Positions 50,998-64,000 are shown, counted from the first letter of the stretch. The stretch: 64,000 nt of DNA from Anomaloglossus baeobatrachus (GCF_048569485.1 NW_027442244.1:62001-126000), one strand, 5' to 3'. Notes: a model not told the origin generated them from the letters alone. Program-made: numbers and translations.

Positions 50998-52388
50998 AAC
51001 CAGAATTGGTTTGGGCCTCGAGTGGCACCCTGGCCTATGCCGGACACATCTTAGGGAGAGAGAGCGAGAGGGAGACAAACCCACGCCTACACAAGACATT
51101 TTGTCACCCAAGCCAACCCTTGAAAAGGCTGCTTTGCAGAGCAAAAACAAGAAGAATGGTGCGTTTTGCAGCCGCCGCCCACTGCAATGAATCTGAATAA
51201 CTCCTCCTTTAGGGCGCAAGCAACTCCCCTCCCCCTTGCAGTCTTTCCAATTCACGATACAAAAAGACGGACAGGACAGGTTGCCTGACTTTCCGTCACT
51301 GCCACCCTTTGCCATCCTTACCCGTAGAAAGCCCTTTCATCATCCCCAAACCCTAATCTTTTCCCTTTCCTTCCCAGCCCCCAAACCCTGCCCTCTGTAC
51401 CTTTCTCACCACCCGCTTCCCTTCTCCTGTCATCCCCCTACCACCCGGGAAAAAAAGAGATTGCCCCCTCCTTCCACTAGCCCACCCTCCCACCCAAAGA
51501 ACAACTTCTTCTGCGCAGCTTGTTTTCTAGGCAGCAGCGCTATTGTGATGTCATCGGGGGGCATTGTGACAAGCCGCCAGTGTTCCGTCTCTTCATGTTG
51601 TGCACAGTTCAAACGGAAAATACATCAACAGGCAGACTACAGAAAAGCTTACTATCAAAGGTTAGAGGGGGGCTTTCTCAGAGGGCTTTTTACAGTTTTT
51701 CTATTCCCAATTAGCCGTTTAAGTGTACTTATTGAAAGTAGTAATTCTTTCATAGGCCGCCCTTTCTTAGTATTTGACGTTCCTTATATTGCGGTATGAG
51801 GCTTCGCAGTAGGTTGCAAACATTCATCACCCATGACTGTCCCCAATTGAGCTCAGAAGCTCAATGTCTATCATGACCTCTCTTTTAGAATGTCCAAGAG
51901 CAAGCAAACTATTCCTCCAGGAGAGGGCGCCAACAGACTACTAAAGAGATCATCATTACTCAAAGAAAACCCCAAAAACCAATGCATGATAGGAATAAAC
52001 AGGTAACTTTCTTTGGAGTGGAAGCGGAGAGATCGCACCAGATGCCAATTCTAGATCTTATCACACCTGTGGTCACTGCAGCAGCAGGTGAATCCACTTT
52101 GTCCAAAAGGGATCTATTCCATTCAATTGCAAATGATCTAGATAAGACAGAGAACTGCAGCACGGGGACATAGCCGAGTTGGTCAGGTTGAGTGGTGATG
52201 AGTTTGCTATTTGGATGAATAAAGAAAGTCAAAAGTGTGAAAGATAAAAAACAAAAGGAGGAAGTGTGAAAAGTGAATGGGCCAAATTGAGGTGCATATG
52301 AAGACGTATGCTTTCTTCCAATTCATTAAATCGGGCTAATATGAATCAGGTGAATTGAGTTCTGCTTTTGGAAACTGGGTTAAGAAGG

Positions 52389-52575
52389 GGTGCACCGTTC
52401 CTGGAGGTACTGCAATACCAGGTCAATGCGTGGAGTGGACAGAGCAAGCTCTTTTTCCATCTCCCTGTTCTAAAAATCCATTTAATATATGGTCCCCAGA
52501 TAGGGGACGTATCAGATATTAAACTGATAAGAACAGATACTACACTTGATCTTAGCCAAAAGGCCGAGAAGCGAT
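52389..52575 (-). ncRNA. RNU2: U2 snRNA, copy 33
   Basis: 187 nt, no difference seen from copy 1. 3' box 52361..52375, PSE-like element 52615..52637. Confidence 0.96.
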
Positions 52576-53966
52576 AACCAGAATTGGTTTGGGCCTCGAG
52601 TGGCACCCTGGCCTATGCCGGACACATCTTAGGGAGAGAGAGCGAGAGGGAGACAAACCCACGCCTACACAAGACATTTTGTCACCCAAGCCAACCCTTG
52701 AAAAGGCTGCTTTGCAGAGCAAAAACAAGAAGAATGGTGCGTTTTGCAGCCGCCGCCCACTGCAATGAATCTGAATAACTCCTCCTTTAGGGCGCAAGCA
52801 ACTCCCCTCCCCCTTGCAGTCTTTCCAATTCACGATACAAAAAGACGGACAGGACAGGTTGCCTGACTTTCCGTCACTGCCACCCTTTGCCATCCTTACC
52901 CGTAGAAAGCCCTTTCATCATCCCCAAACCCTAATCTTTTCCCTTTCCTTCCCAGCCCCCAAACCCTGCCCTCTGTACCTTTCTCACCACCCGCTTCCCT
53001 TCTCCTGTCATCCCCCTACCACCCGGGAAAAAAAGAGATTGCCCCCTCCTTCCACTAGCCCACCCTCCCACCCAAAGAACAACTTCTTCTGCGCAGCTTG
53101 TTTTCTAGGCAGCAGCGCTATTGTGATGTCATCGGGGGGCATTGTGACAAGCCGCCAGTGTTCCGTCTCTTCATGTTGTGCACAGTTCAAACGGAAAATA
53201 CATCAACAGGCAGACTACAGAAAAGCTTACTATCAAAGGTTAGAGGGGGGCTTTCTCAGAGGGCTTTTTACAGTTTTTCTATTCCCAATTAGCCGTTTAA
53301 GTGTACTTATTGAAAGTAGTAATTCTTTCATAGGCCGCCCTTTCTTAGTATTTGACGTTCCTTATATTGCGGTATGAGGCTTCGCAGTAGGTTGCAAACA
53401 TTCATCACCCATGACTGTCCCCAATTGAGCTCAGAAGCTCAATGTCTATCATGACCTCTCTTTTAGAATGTCCAAGAGCAAGCAAACTATTCCTCCAGGA
53501 GAGGGCGCCAACAGACTACTAAAGAGATCATCATTACTCAAAGAAAACCCCAAAAACCAATGCATGATAGGAATAAACAGGTAACTTTCTTTGGAGTGGA
53601 AGCGGAGAGATCGCACCAGATGCCAATTCTAGATCTTATCACACCTGTGGTCACTGCAGCAGCAGGTGAATCCACTTTGTCCAAAAGGGATCTATTCCAT
53701 TCAATTGCAAATGATCTAGATAAGACAGAGAACTGCAGCACGGGGACATAGCCGAGTTGGTCAGGTTGAGTGGTGATGAGTTTGCTATTTGGATGAATAA
53801 AGAAAGTCAAAAGTGTGAAAGATAAAAAACAAAAGGAGGAAGTGTGAAAAGTGAATGGGCCAAATTGAGGTGCATATGAAGACGTATGCTTTCTTCCAAT
53901 TCATTAAATCGGGCTAATATGAATCAGGTGAATTGAGTTCTGCTTTTGGAAACTGGGTTAAGAAGG

Positions 53967-54153
53967 GGTGCACCGTTCCTGGAGGTACTGCAATACCAGG
54001 TCAATGCGTGGAGTGGACAGAGCAAGCTCTTTTTCCATCTCCCTGTTCTAAAAATCCATTTAATATATGGTCCCCAGATAGGGGACGTATCAGATATTAA
54101 ACTGATAAGAACAGATACTACACTTGATCTTAGCCAAAAGGCCGAGAAGCGAT
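53967..54153 (-). ncRNA. RNU2: U2 snRNA, copy 34
   Basis: 187 nt, no difference seen from copy 1. 3' box 53939..53953, PSE-like element 54193..54215. Confidence 0.96.
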
Positions 54154-55544
54154 AACCAGAATTGGTTTGGGCCTCGAGTGGCACCCTGGCCTATGCCGGA
54201 CACATCTTAGGGAGAGAGAGCGAGAGGGAGACAAACCCACGCCTACACAAGACATTTTGTCACCCAAGCCAACCCTTGAAAAGGCTGCTTTGCAGAGCAA
54301 AAACAAGAAGAATGGTGCGTTTTGCAGCCGCCGCCCACTGCAATGAATCTGAATAACTCCTCCTTTAGGGCGCAAGCAACTCCCCTCCCCCTTGCAGTCT
54401 TTCCAATTCACGATACAAAAAGACGGACAGGACAGGTTGCCTGACTTTCCGTCACTGCCACCCTTTGCCATCCTTACCCGTAGAAAGCCCTTTCATCATC
54501 CCCAAACCCTAATCTTTTCCCTTTCCTTCCCAGCCCCCAAACCCTGCCCTCTGTACCTTTCTCACCACCCGCTTCCCTTCTCCTGTCATCCCCCTACCAC
54601 CCGGGAAAAAAAGAGATTGCCCCCTCCTTCCACTAGCCCACCCTCCCACCCAAAGAACAACTTCTTCTGCGCAGCTTGTTTTCTAGGCAGCAGCGCTATT
54701 GTGATGTCATCGGGGGGCATTGTGACAAGCCGCCAGTGTTCCGTCTCTTCATGTTGTGCACAGTTCAAACGGAAAATACATCAACAGGCAGACTACAGAA
54801 AAGCTTACTATCAAAGGTTAGAGGGGGGCTTTCTCAGAGGGCTTTTTACAGTTTTTCTATTCCCAATTAGCCGTTTAAGTGTACTTATTGAAAGTAGTAA
54901 TTCTTTCATAGGCCGCCCTTTCTTAGTATTTGACGTTCCTTATATTGCGGTATGAGGCTTCGCAGTAGGTTGCAAACATTCATCACCCATGACTGTCCCC
55001 AATTGAGCTCAGAAGCTCAATGTCTATCATGACCTCTCTTTTAGAATGTCCAAGAGCAAGCAAACTATTCCTCCAGGAGAGGGCGCCAACAGACTACTAA
55101 AGAGATCATCATTACTCAAAGAAAACCCCAAAAACCAATGCATGATAGGAATAAACAGGTAACTTTCTTTGGAGTGGAAGCGGAGAGATCGCACCAGATG
55201 CCAATTCTAGATCTTATCACACCTGTGGTCACTGCAGCAGCAGGTGAATCCACTTTGTCCAAAAGGGATCTATTCCATTCAATTGCAAATGATCTAGATA
55301 AGACAGAGAACTGCAGCACGGGGACATAGCCGAGTTGGTCAGGTTGAGTGGTGATGAGTTTGCTATTTGGATGAATAAAGAAAGTCAAAAGTGTGAAAGA
55401 TAAAAAACAAAAGGAGGAAGTGTGAAAAGTGAATGGGCCAAATTGAGGTGCATATGAAGACGTATGCTTTCTTCCAATTCATTAAATCGGGCTAATATGA
55501 ATCAGGTGAATTGAGTTCTGCTTTTGGAAACTGGGTTAAGAAGG

Positions 55545-55731
55545 GGTGCACCGTTCCTGGAGGTACTGCAATACCAGGTCAATGCGTGGAGTGGACAGAG
55601 CAAGCTCTTTTTCCATCTCCCTGTTCTAAAAATCCATTTAATATATGGTCCCCAGATAGGGGACGTATCAGATATTAAACTGATAAGAACAGATACTACA
55701 CTTGATCTTAGCCAAAAGGCCGAGAAGCGAT
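55545..55731 (-). ncRNA. RNU2: U2 snRNA, copy 35
   Basis: 187 nt, no difference seen from copy 1. 3' box 55517..55531, PSE-like element 55771..55793. Spacer to the right has C-to-T at 56800. Confidence 0.96.
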
Positions 55732-57122
55732 AACCAGAATTGGTTTGGGCCTCGAGTGGCACCCTGGCCTATGCCGGACACATCTTAGGGAGAGAGAGCG
55801 AGAGGGAGACAAACCCACGCCTACACAAGACATTTTGTCACCCAAGCCAACCCTTGAAAAGGCTGCTTTGCAGAGCAAAAACAAGAAGAATGGTGCGTTT
55901 TGCAGCCGCCGCCCACTGCAATGAATCTGAATAACTCCTCCTTTAGGGCGCAAGCAACTCCCCTCCCCCTTGCAGTCTTTCCAATTCACGATACAAAAAG
56001 ACGGACAGGACAGGTTGCCTGACTTTCCGTCACTGCCACCCTTTGCCATCCTTACCCGTAGAAAGCCCTTTCATCATCCCCAAACCCTAATCTTTTCCCT
56101 TTCCTTCCCAGCCCCCAAACCCTGCCCTCTGTACCTTTCTCACCACCCGCTTCCCTTCTCCTGTCATCCCCCTACCACCCGGGAAAAAAAGAGATTGCCC
56201 CCTCCTTCCACTAGCCCACCCTCCCACCCAAAGAACAACTTCTTCTGCGCAGCTTGTTTTCTAGGCAGCAGCGCTATTGTGATGTCATCGGGGGGCATTG
56301 TGACAAGCCGCCAGTGTTCCGTCTCTTCATGTTGTGCACAGTTCAAACGGAAAATACATCAACAGGCAGACTACAGAAAAGCTTACTATCAAAGGTTAGA
56401 GGGGGGCTTTCTCAGAGGGCTTTTTACAGTTTTTCTATTCCCAATTAGCCGTTTAAGTGTACTTATTGAAAGTAGTAATTCTTTCATAGGCCGCCCTTTC
56501 TTAGTATTTGACGTTCCTTATATTGCGGTATGAGGCTTCGCAGTAGGTTGCAAACATTCATCACCCATGACTGTCCCCAATTGAGCTCAGAAGCTCAATG
56601 TCTATCATGACCTCTCTTTTAGAATGTCCAAGAGCAAGCAAACTATTCCTCCAGGAGAGGGCGCCAACAGACTACTAAAGAGATCATCATTACTCAAAGA
56701 AAACCCCAAAAACCAATGCATGATAGGAATAAACAGGTAACTTTCTTTGGAGTGGAAGCGGAGAGATCGCACCAGATGCCAATTCTAGATCTTATCACAT
56801 CTGTGGTCACTGCAGCAGCAGGTGAATCCACTTTGTCCAAAAGGGATCTATTCCATTCAATTGCAAATGATCTAGATAAGACAGAGAACTGCAGCACGGG
56901 GACATAGCCGAGTTGGTCAGGTTGAGTGGTGATGAGTTTGCTATTTGGATGAATAAAGAAAGTCAAAAGTGTGAAAGATAAAAAACAAAAGGAGGAAGTG
57001 TGAAAAGTGAATGGGCCAAATTGAGGTGCATATGAAGACGTATGCTTTCTTCCAATTCATTAAATCGGGCTAATATGAATCAGGTGAATTGAGTTCTGCT
57101 TTTGGAAACTGGGTTAAGAAGG

Positions 57123-57309
57123 GGTGCACCGTTCCTGGAGGTACTGCAATACCAGGTCAATGCGTGGAGTGGACAGAGCAAGCTCTTTTTCCATCTCCCT
57201 GTTCTAAAAATCCATTTAATATATGGTCCCCAGATAGGGGACGTATCAGATATTAAACTGATAAGAACAGATACTACACTTGATCTTAGCCAAAAGGCCG
57301 AGAAGCGAT
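57123..57309 (-). ncRNA. RNU2: U2 snRNA, copy 36
   Basis: 187 nt, no difference seen from copy 1. 3' box 57095..57109, PSE-like element 57349..57371. Confidence 0.96.
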
Positions 57310-58700
57310 AACCAGAATTGGTTTGGGCCTCGAGTGGCACCCTGGCCTATGCCGGACACATCTTAGGGAGAGAGAGCGAGAGGGAGACAAACCCACGCCT
57401 ACACAAGACATTTTGTCACCCAAGCCAACCCTTGAAAAGGCTGCTTTGCAGAGCAAAAACAAGAAGAATGGTGCGTTTTGCAGCCGCCGCCCACTGCAAT
57501 GAATCTGAATAACTCCTCCTTTAGGGCGCAAGCAACTCCCCTCCCCCTTGCAGTCTTTCCAATTCACGATACAAAAAGACGGACAGGACAGGTTGCCTGA
57601 CTTTCCGTCACTGCCACCCTTTGCCATCCTTACCCGTAGAAAGCCCTTTCATCATCCCCAAACCCTAATCTTTTCCCTTTCCTTCCCAGCCCCCAAACCC
57701 TGCCCTCTGTACCTTTCTCACCACCCGCTTCCCTTCTCCTGTCATCCCCCTACCACCCGGGAAAAAAAGAGATTGCCCCCTCCTTCCACTAGCCCACCCT
57801 CCCACCCAAAGAACAACTTCTTCTGCGCAGCTTGTTTTCTAGGCAGCAGCGCTATTGTGATGTCATCGGGGGGCATTGTGACAAGCCGCCAGTGTTCCGT
57901 CTCTTCATGTTGTGCACAGTTCAAACGGAAAATACATCAACAGGCAGACTACAGAAAAGCTTACTATCAAAGGTTAGAGGGGGGCTTTCTCAGAGGGCTT
58001 TTTACAGTTTTTCTATTCCCAATTAGCCGTTTAAGTGTACTTATTGAAAGTAGTAATTCTTTCATAGGCCGCCCTTTCTTAGTATTTGACGTTCCTTATA
58101 TTGCGGTATGAGGCTTCGCAGTAGGTTGCAAACATTCATCACCCATGACTGTCCCCAATTGAGCTCAGAAGCTCAATGTCTATCATGACCTCTCTTTTAG
58201 AATGTCCAAGAGCAAGCAAACTATTCCTCCAGGAGAGGGCGCCAACAGACTACTAAAGAGATCATCATTACTCAAAGAAAACCCCAAAAACCAATGCATG
58301 ATAGGAATAAACAGGTAACTTTCTTTGGAGTGGAAGCGGAGAGATCGCACCAGATGCCAATTCTAGATCTTATCACACCTGTGGTCACTGCAGCAGCAGG
58401 TGAATCCACTTTGTCCAAAAGGGATCTATTCCATTCAATTGCAAATGATCTAGATAAGACAGAGAACTGCAGCACGGGGACATAGCCGAGTTGGTCAGGT
58501 TGAGTGGTGATGAGTTTGCTATTTGGATGAATAAAGAAAGTCAAAAGTGTGAAAGATAAAAAACAAAAGGAGGAAGTGTGAAAAGTGAATGGGCCAAATT
58601 GAGGTGCATATGAAGACGTATGCTTTCTTCCAATTCATTAAATCGGGCTAATATGAATCAGGTGAATTGAGTTCTGCTTTTGGAAACTGGGTTAAGAAGG

Positions 58701-58886
58701 GGTGCACCGTTCCTGGAGGTACTGCAATACCAGGTCAATGCGTGGAGTGGACAGAGCAAGCTCTTTTTCCATCTCCCTGTTCTAAAAATCCATTTAATAT
58801 ATGGTCCCCAGATAGGGACGTATCAGATATTAAACTGATAAGAACAGATACTACACTTGATCTTAGCCAAAAGGCCGAGAAGCGAT
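58701..58886 (-). ncRNA. RNU2: U2 snRNA, copy 37, one base short in stem IIa
   Basis: 186 nt. The G run at 58815..58817 (plus) has three bases where all other copies have four, so the 5' arm of stem IIa reads GUCCC against GGGGAC. The hairpin can still form with five pairs and a bulge or slip, but stem IIa binds SF3b and toggles with stem IIc, so a mild defect is possible. 3' box 58673..58687, PSE-like element 58926..58948. A homopolymer sequencing error is an equal possibility. Confidence 0.93.
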
Positions 58887-60277
58887 AACCAGAATTGGTT
58901 TGGGCCTCGAGTGGCACCCTGGCCTATGCCGGACACATCTTAGGGAGAGAGAGCGAGAGGGAGACAAACCCACGCCTACACAAGACATTTTGTCACCCAA
59001 GCCAACCCTTGAAAAGGCTGCTTTGCAGAGCAAAAACAAGAAGAATGGTGCGTTTTGCAGCCGCCGCCCACTGCAATGAATCTGAATAACTCCTCCTTTA
59101 GGGCGCAAGCAACTCCCCTCCCCCTTGCAGTCTTTCCAATTCACGATACAAAAAGACGGACAGGACAGGTTGCCTGACTTTCCGTCACTGCCACCCTTTG
59201 CCATCCTTACCCGTAGAAAGCCCTTTCATCATCCCCAAACCCTAATCTTTTCCCTTTCCTTCCCAGCCCCCAAACCCTGCCCTCTGTACCTTTCTCACCA
59301 CCCGCTTCCCTTCTCCTGTCATCCCCCTACCACCCGGGAAAAAAAGAGATTGCCCCCTCCTTCCACTAGCCCACCCTCCCACCCAAAGAACAACTTCTTC
59401 TGCGCAGCTTGTTTTCTAGGCAGCAGCGCTATTGTGATGTCATCGGGGGGCATTGTGACAAGCCGCCAGTGTTCCGTCTCTTCATGTTGTGCACAGTTCA
59501 AACGGAAAATACATCAACAGGCAGACTACAGAAAAGCTTACTATCAAAGGTTAGAGGGGGGCTTTCTCAGAGGGCTTTTTACAGTTTTTCTATTCCCAAT
59601 TAGCCGTTTAAGTGTACTTATTGAAAGTAGTAATTCTTTCATAGGCCGCCCTTTCTTAGTATTTGACGTTCCTTATATTGCGGTATGAGGCTTCGCAGTA
59701 GGTTGCAAACATTCATCACCCATGACTGTCCCCAATTGAGCTCAGAAGCTCAATGTCTATCATGACCTCTCTTTTAGAATGTCCAAGAGCAAGCAAACTA
59801 TTCCTCCAGGAGAGGGCGCCAACAGACTACTAAAGAGATCATCATTACTCAAAGAAAACCCCAAAAACCAATGCATGATAGGAATAAACAGGTAACTTTC
59901 TTTGGAGTGGAAGCGGAGAGATCGCACCAGATGCCAATTCTAGATCTTATCACACCTGTGGTCACTGCAGCAGCAGGTGAATCCACTTTGTCCAAAAGGG
60001 ATCTATTCCATTCAATTGCAAATGATCTAGATAAGACAGAGAACTGCAGCACGGGGACATAGCCGAGTTGGTCAGGTTGAGTGGTGATGAGTTTGCTATT
60101 TGGATGAATAAAGAAAGTCAAAAGTGTGAAAGATAAAAAACAAAAGGAGGAAGTGTGAAAAGTGAATGGGCCAAATTGAGGTGCATATGAAGACGTATGC
60201 TTTCTTCCAATTCATTAAATCGGGCTAATATGAATCAGGTGAATTGAGTTCTGCTTTTGGAAACTGGGTTAAGAAGG

Positions 60278-60464
60278 GGTGCACCGTTCCTGGAGGTACT
60301 GCAATACCAGGTCAATGCGTGGAGTGGACAGAGCAAGCTCTTTTTCCATCTCCCTGTTCTAAAAATCCATTTAATATATGGTCCCCAGATAGGGGACGTA
60401 TCAGATATTAAACTGATAAGAACAGATACTACACTTGATCTTAGCCAAAAGGCCGAGAAGCGAT
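60278..60464 (-). ncRNA. RNU2: U2 snRNA, copy 38
   Basis: 187 nt, no difference seen from copy 1. 3' box 60250..60264, PSE-like element 60504..60526. Confidence 0.96.
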
Positions 60465-61855
60465 AACCAGAATTGGTTTGGGCCTCGAGTGGCACCCTGG
60501 CCTATGCCGGACACATCTTAGGGAGAGAGAGCGAGAGGGAGACAAACCCACGCCTACACAAGACATTTTGTCACCCAAGCCAACCCTTGAAAAGGCTGCT
60601 TTGCAGAGCAAAAACAAGAAGAATGGTGCGTTTTGCAGCCGCCGCCCACTGCAATGAATCTGAATAACTCCTCCTTTAGGGCGCAAGCAACTCCCCTCCC
60701 CCTTGCAGTCTTTCCAATTCACGATACAAAAAGACGGACAGGACAGGTTGCCTGACTTTCCGTCACTGCCACCCTTTGCCATCCTTACCCGTAGAAAGCC
60801 CTTTCATCATCCCCAAACCCTAATCTTTTCCCTTTCCTTCCCAGCCCCCAAACCCTGCCCTCTGTACCTTTCTCACCACCCGCTTCCCTTCTCCTGTCAT
60901 CCCCCTACCACCCGGGAAAAAAAGAGATTGCCCCCTCCTTCCACTAGCCCACCCTCCCACCCAAAGAACAACTTCTTCTGCGCAGCTTGTTTTCTAGGCA
61001 GCAGCGCTATTGTGATGTCATCGGGGGGCATTGTGACAAGCCGCCAGTGTTCCGTCTCTTCATGTTGTGCACAGTTCAAACGGAAAATACATCAACAGGC
61101 AGACTACAGAAAAGCTTACTATCAAAGGTTAGAGGGGGGCTTTCTCAGAGGGCTTTTTACAGTTTTTCTATTCCCAATTAGCCGTTTAAGTGTACTTATT
61201 GAAAGTAGTAATTCTTTCATAGGCCGCCCTTTCTTAGTATTTGACGTTCCTTATATTGCGGTATGAGGCTTCGCAGTAGGTTGCAAACATTCATCACCCA
61301 TGACTGTCCCCAATTGAGCTCAGAAGCTCAATGTCTATCATGACCTCTCTTTTAGAATGTCCAAGAGCAAGCAAACTATTCCTCCAGGAGAGGGCGCCAA
61401 CAGACTACTAAAGAGATCATCATTACTCAAAGAAAACCCCAAAAACCAATGCATGATAGGAATAAACAGGTAACTTTCTTTGGAGTGGAAGCGGAGAGAT
61501 CGCACCAGATGCCAATTCTAGATCTTATCACACCTGTGGTCACTGCAGCAGCAGGTGAATCCACTTTGTCCAAAAGGGATCTATTCCATTCAATTGCAAA
61601 TGATCTAGATAAGACAGAGAACTGCAGCACGGGGACATAGCCGAGTTGGTCAGGTTGAGTGGTGATGAGTTTGCTATTTGGATGAATAAAGAAAGTCAAA
61701 AGTGTGAAAGATAAAAAACAAAAGGAGGAAGTGTGAAAAGTGAATGGGCCAAATTGAGGTGCATATGAAGACGTATGCTTTCTTCCAATTCATTAAATCG
61801 GGCTAATATGAATCAGGTGAATTGAGTTCTGCTTTTGGAAACTGGGTTAAGAAGG

Positions 61856-62042
61856 GGTGCACCGTTCCTGGAGGTACTGCAATACCAGGTCAATGCGTGG
61901 AGTGGACAGAGCAAGCTCTTTTTCCATCTCCCTGTTCTAAAAATCCATTTAATATATGGTCCCCAGATAGGGGACGTATCAGATATTAAACTGATAAGAA
62001 CAGATACTACACTTGATCTTAGCCAAAAGGCCGAGAAGCGAT
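61856..62042 (-). ncRNA. RNU2: U2 snRNA, copy 39
   Basis: 187 nt, no difference seen from copy 1. 3' box 61828..61842, PSE-like element 62082..62104. Spacer to the right has A-to-T at 63330. Confidence 0.96.
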
Positions 62043-63433
62043 AACCAGAATTGGTTTGGGCCTCGAGTGGCACCCTGGCCTATGCCGGACACATCTTAGG
62101 GAGAGAGAGCGAGAGGGAGACAAACCCACGCCTACACAAGACATTTTGTCACCCAAGCCAACCCTTGAAAAGGCTGCTTTGCAGAGCAAAAACAAGAAGA
62201 ATGGTGCGTTTTGCAGCCGCCGCCCACTGCAATGAATCTGAATAACTCCTCCTTTAGGGCGCAAGCAACTCCCCTCCCCCTTGCAGTCTTTCCAATTCAC
62301 GATACAAAAAGACGGACAGGACAGGTTGCCTGACTTTCCGTCACTGCCACCCTTTGCCATCCTTACCCGTAGAAAGCCCTTTCATCATCCCCAAACCCTA
62401 ATCTTTTCCCTTTCCTTCCCAGCCCCCAAACCCTGCCCTCTGTACCTTTCTCACCACCCGCTTCCCTTCTCCTGTCATCCCCCTACCACCCGGGAAAAAA
62501 AGAGATTGCCCCCTCCTTCCACTAGCCCACCCTCCCACCCAAAGAACAACTTCTTCTGCGCAGCTTGTTTTCTAGGCAGCAGCGCTATTGTGATGTCATC
62601 GGGGGGCATTGTGACAAGCCGCCAGTGTTCCGTCTCTTCATGTTGTGCACAGTTCAAACGGAAAATACATCAACAGGCAGACTACAGAAAAGCTTACTAT
62701 CAAAGGTTAGAGGGGGGCTTTCTCAGAGGGCTTTTTACAGTTTTTCTATTCCCAATTAGCCGTTTAAGTGTACTTATTGAAAGTAGTAATTCTTTCATAG
62801 GCCGCCCTTTCTTAGTATTTGACGTTCCTTATATTGCGGTATGAGGCTTCGCAGTAGGTTGCAAACATTCATCACCCATGACTGTCCCCAATTGAGCTCA
62901 GAAGCTCAATGTCTATCATGACCTCTCTTTTAGAATGTCCAAGAGCAAGCAAACTATTCCTCCAGGAGAGGGCGCCAACAGACTACTAAAGAGATCATCA
63001 TTACTCAAAGAAAACCCCAAAAACCAATGCATGATAGGAATAAACAGGTAACTTTCTTTGGAGTGGAAGCGGAGAGATCGCACCAGATGCCAATTCTAGA
63101 TCTTATCACACCTGTGGTCACTGCAGCAGCAGGTGAATCCACTTTGTCCAAAAGGGATCTATTCCATTCAATTGCAAATGATCTAGATAAGACAGAGAAC
63201 TGCAGCACGGGGACATAGCCGAGTTGGTCAGGTTGAGTGGTGATGAGTTTGCTATTTGGATGAATAAAGAAAGTCAAAAGTGTGAAAGATAAAAAACAAA
63301 AGGAGGAAGTGTGAAAAGTGAATGGGCCATATTGAGGTGCATATGAAGACGTATGCTTTCTTCCAATTCATTAAATCGGGCTAATATGAATCAGGTGAAT
63401 TGAGTTCTGCTTTTGGAAACTGGGTTAAGAAGG

Positions 63434-63620
63434 GGTGCACCGTTCCTGGAGGTACTGCAATACCAGGTCAATGCGTGGAGTGGACAGAGCAAGCTCTTTT
63501 TCCATCTCCCTGTTCTAAAAATCCATTTAATATATGGTCCCCAGATAGGGGACGTATCAGATATTAAACTGATAAGAACAGATACTACACTTGATCTTAG
63601 CCAAAAGGCCGAGAAGCGAT
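63434..63620 (-). ncRNA. RNU2: U2 snRNA, copy 40
   Basis: 187 nt, no difference seen from copy 1. 3' box 63406..63420, PSE-like element 63660..63682. The window ends 380 bases upstream, inside the pyrimidine-rich tract. Confidence 0.96.
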
Positions 63621-64000
63621 AACCAGAATTGGTTTGGGCCTCGAGTGGCACCCTGGCCTATGCCGGACACATCTTAGGGAGAGAGAGCGAGAGGGAGACA
63701 AACCCACGCCTACACAAGACATTTTGTCACCCAAGCCAACCCTTGAAAAGGCTGCTTTGCAGAGCAAAAACAAGAAGAATGGTGCGTTTTGCAGCCGCCG
63801 CCCACTGCAATGAATCTGAATAACTCCTCCTTTAGGGCGCAAGCAACTCCCCTCCCCCTTGCAGTCTTTCCAATTCACGATACAAAAAGACGGACAGGAC
63901 AGGTTGCCTGACTTTCCGTCACTGCCACCCTTTGCCATCCTTACCCGTAGAAAGCCCTTTCATCATCCCCAAACCCTAATCTTTTCCCTTTCCTTCCCAG

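Larger units (their letters stand above)
1..64000 (-). repeat. U2 snRNA tandem array, 1578-bp unit, both ends open
   Basis: A 1578-bp unit repeats head-to-tail across the whole window: U2 start sites fall at 457, 2035, 3613, 5190, 6768 and so on to 63620. Spacing departs from 1578 in few places: 1577 across the 1-base deletion near 4507, 2382 and 2400 where an element is inserted (8310 and 35940), 1575 after the indel-rich unit 24, and 1577 across the shortened copy 37. The array begins and ends mid-unit. Units were compared by eye and differ by about a dozen substitutions in all, a level expected of concerted evolution. Tandem U2 arrays are known in vertebrates (for example human RNU2 with a roughly 6-kb unit and Xenopus with a unit under 1 kb); a 1.58-kb unit is intermediate. 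Confidence 0.97.

Noticed and set aside
1-64000. CRISPR array or bacterial repeat system
   Set aside because: The long-range periodicity is a 1578-bp eukaryotic snRNA gene unit, with no short repeat/spacer alternation and no cas genes.

Overview
The window is a eukaryotic, vertebrate-type tandem array of U2 spliceosomal snRNA genes. A 1578-bp unit repeats head-to-tail from one edge to the other, so the array continues past both ends. Forty U2 loci are present, all transcribed from the minus strand: 37 show no difference from one another, one (copy 37) is 1 nt short, and two are split by an inserted element. The U2 RNA has the standard 5' domain, the branch-point recognition hexamer GUAGUA at nt 33-38, an AUUUUUAG Sm site and a GCACC 3' end. 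It differs from human U2 by paired, compensatory changes in stem IIa and stem III. That fits a vertebrate other than a mammal (amphibian, reptile or fish), but the species cannot be fixed from sequence alone.

Layout of one unit, using unit 1 (plus coordinates 1..1578): 3' flank and 3' box (243..257), U2 RNA (271..457, minus), proximal element (about 497..519), GA-rich stretch, candidate distal element with a GC box (624..650), a long pyrimidine-rich tract with G-quadruplex potential on the U2 sense strand (746..960), a unique-looking spacer with an 8-bp-stem hairpin (1306..1325), and an A-rich segment with a weak open frame (1350..1633). No protein-coding gene is convincing anywhere; the open frames recurring in every unit are by-products of the RNA gene, its promoter and the pyrimidine tract.

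The two exceptional places are 8310..9113 and 35940..36760. Each is an element of about 0.8 kb inserted at exactly the same bond of U2, between nt 37 and 38, inside the branch-point recognition sequence. The two inserts share an identical 3' junction with a short A tail, have different 5' junctions, differ from each other by a few percent, and carry a 42-bp minisatellite of five versus six units. This is the signature of a U2-specific non-LTR retrotransposon (Keno-like, Tx1 lineage) or a non-autonomous derivative mobilised by one. Both copies lie in the same sense as U2, so the intact U2 promoter could transcribe them.

The units are almost perfectly homogenised: about a dozen scattered substitutions were seen in some 62 kb. 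One variant is shared by units 15 and 17 but not 16. A cluster of indels in and beside unit 24 (37740..39535) looks more like assembly error than biology.
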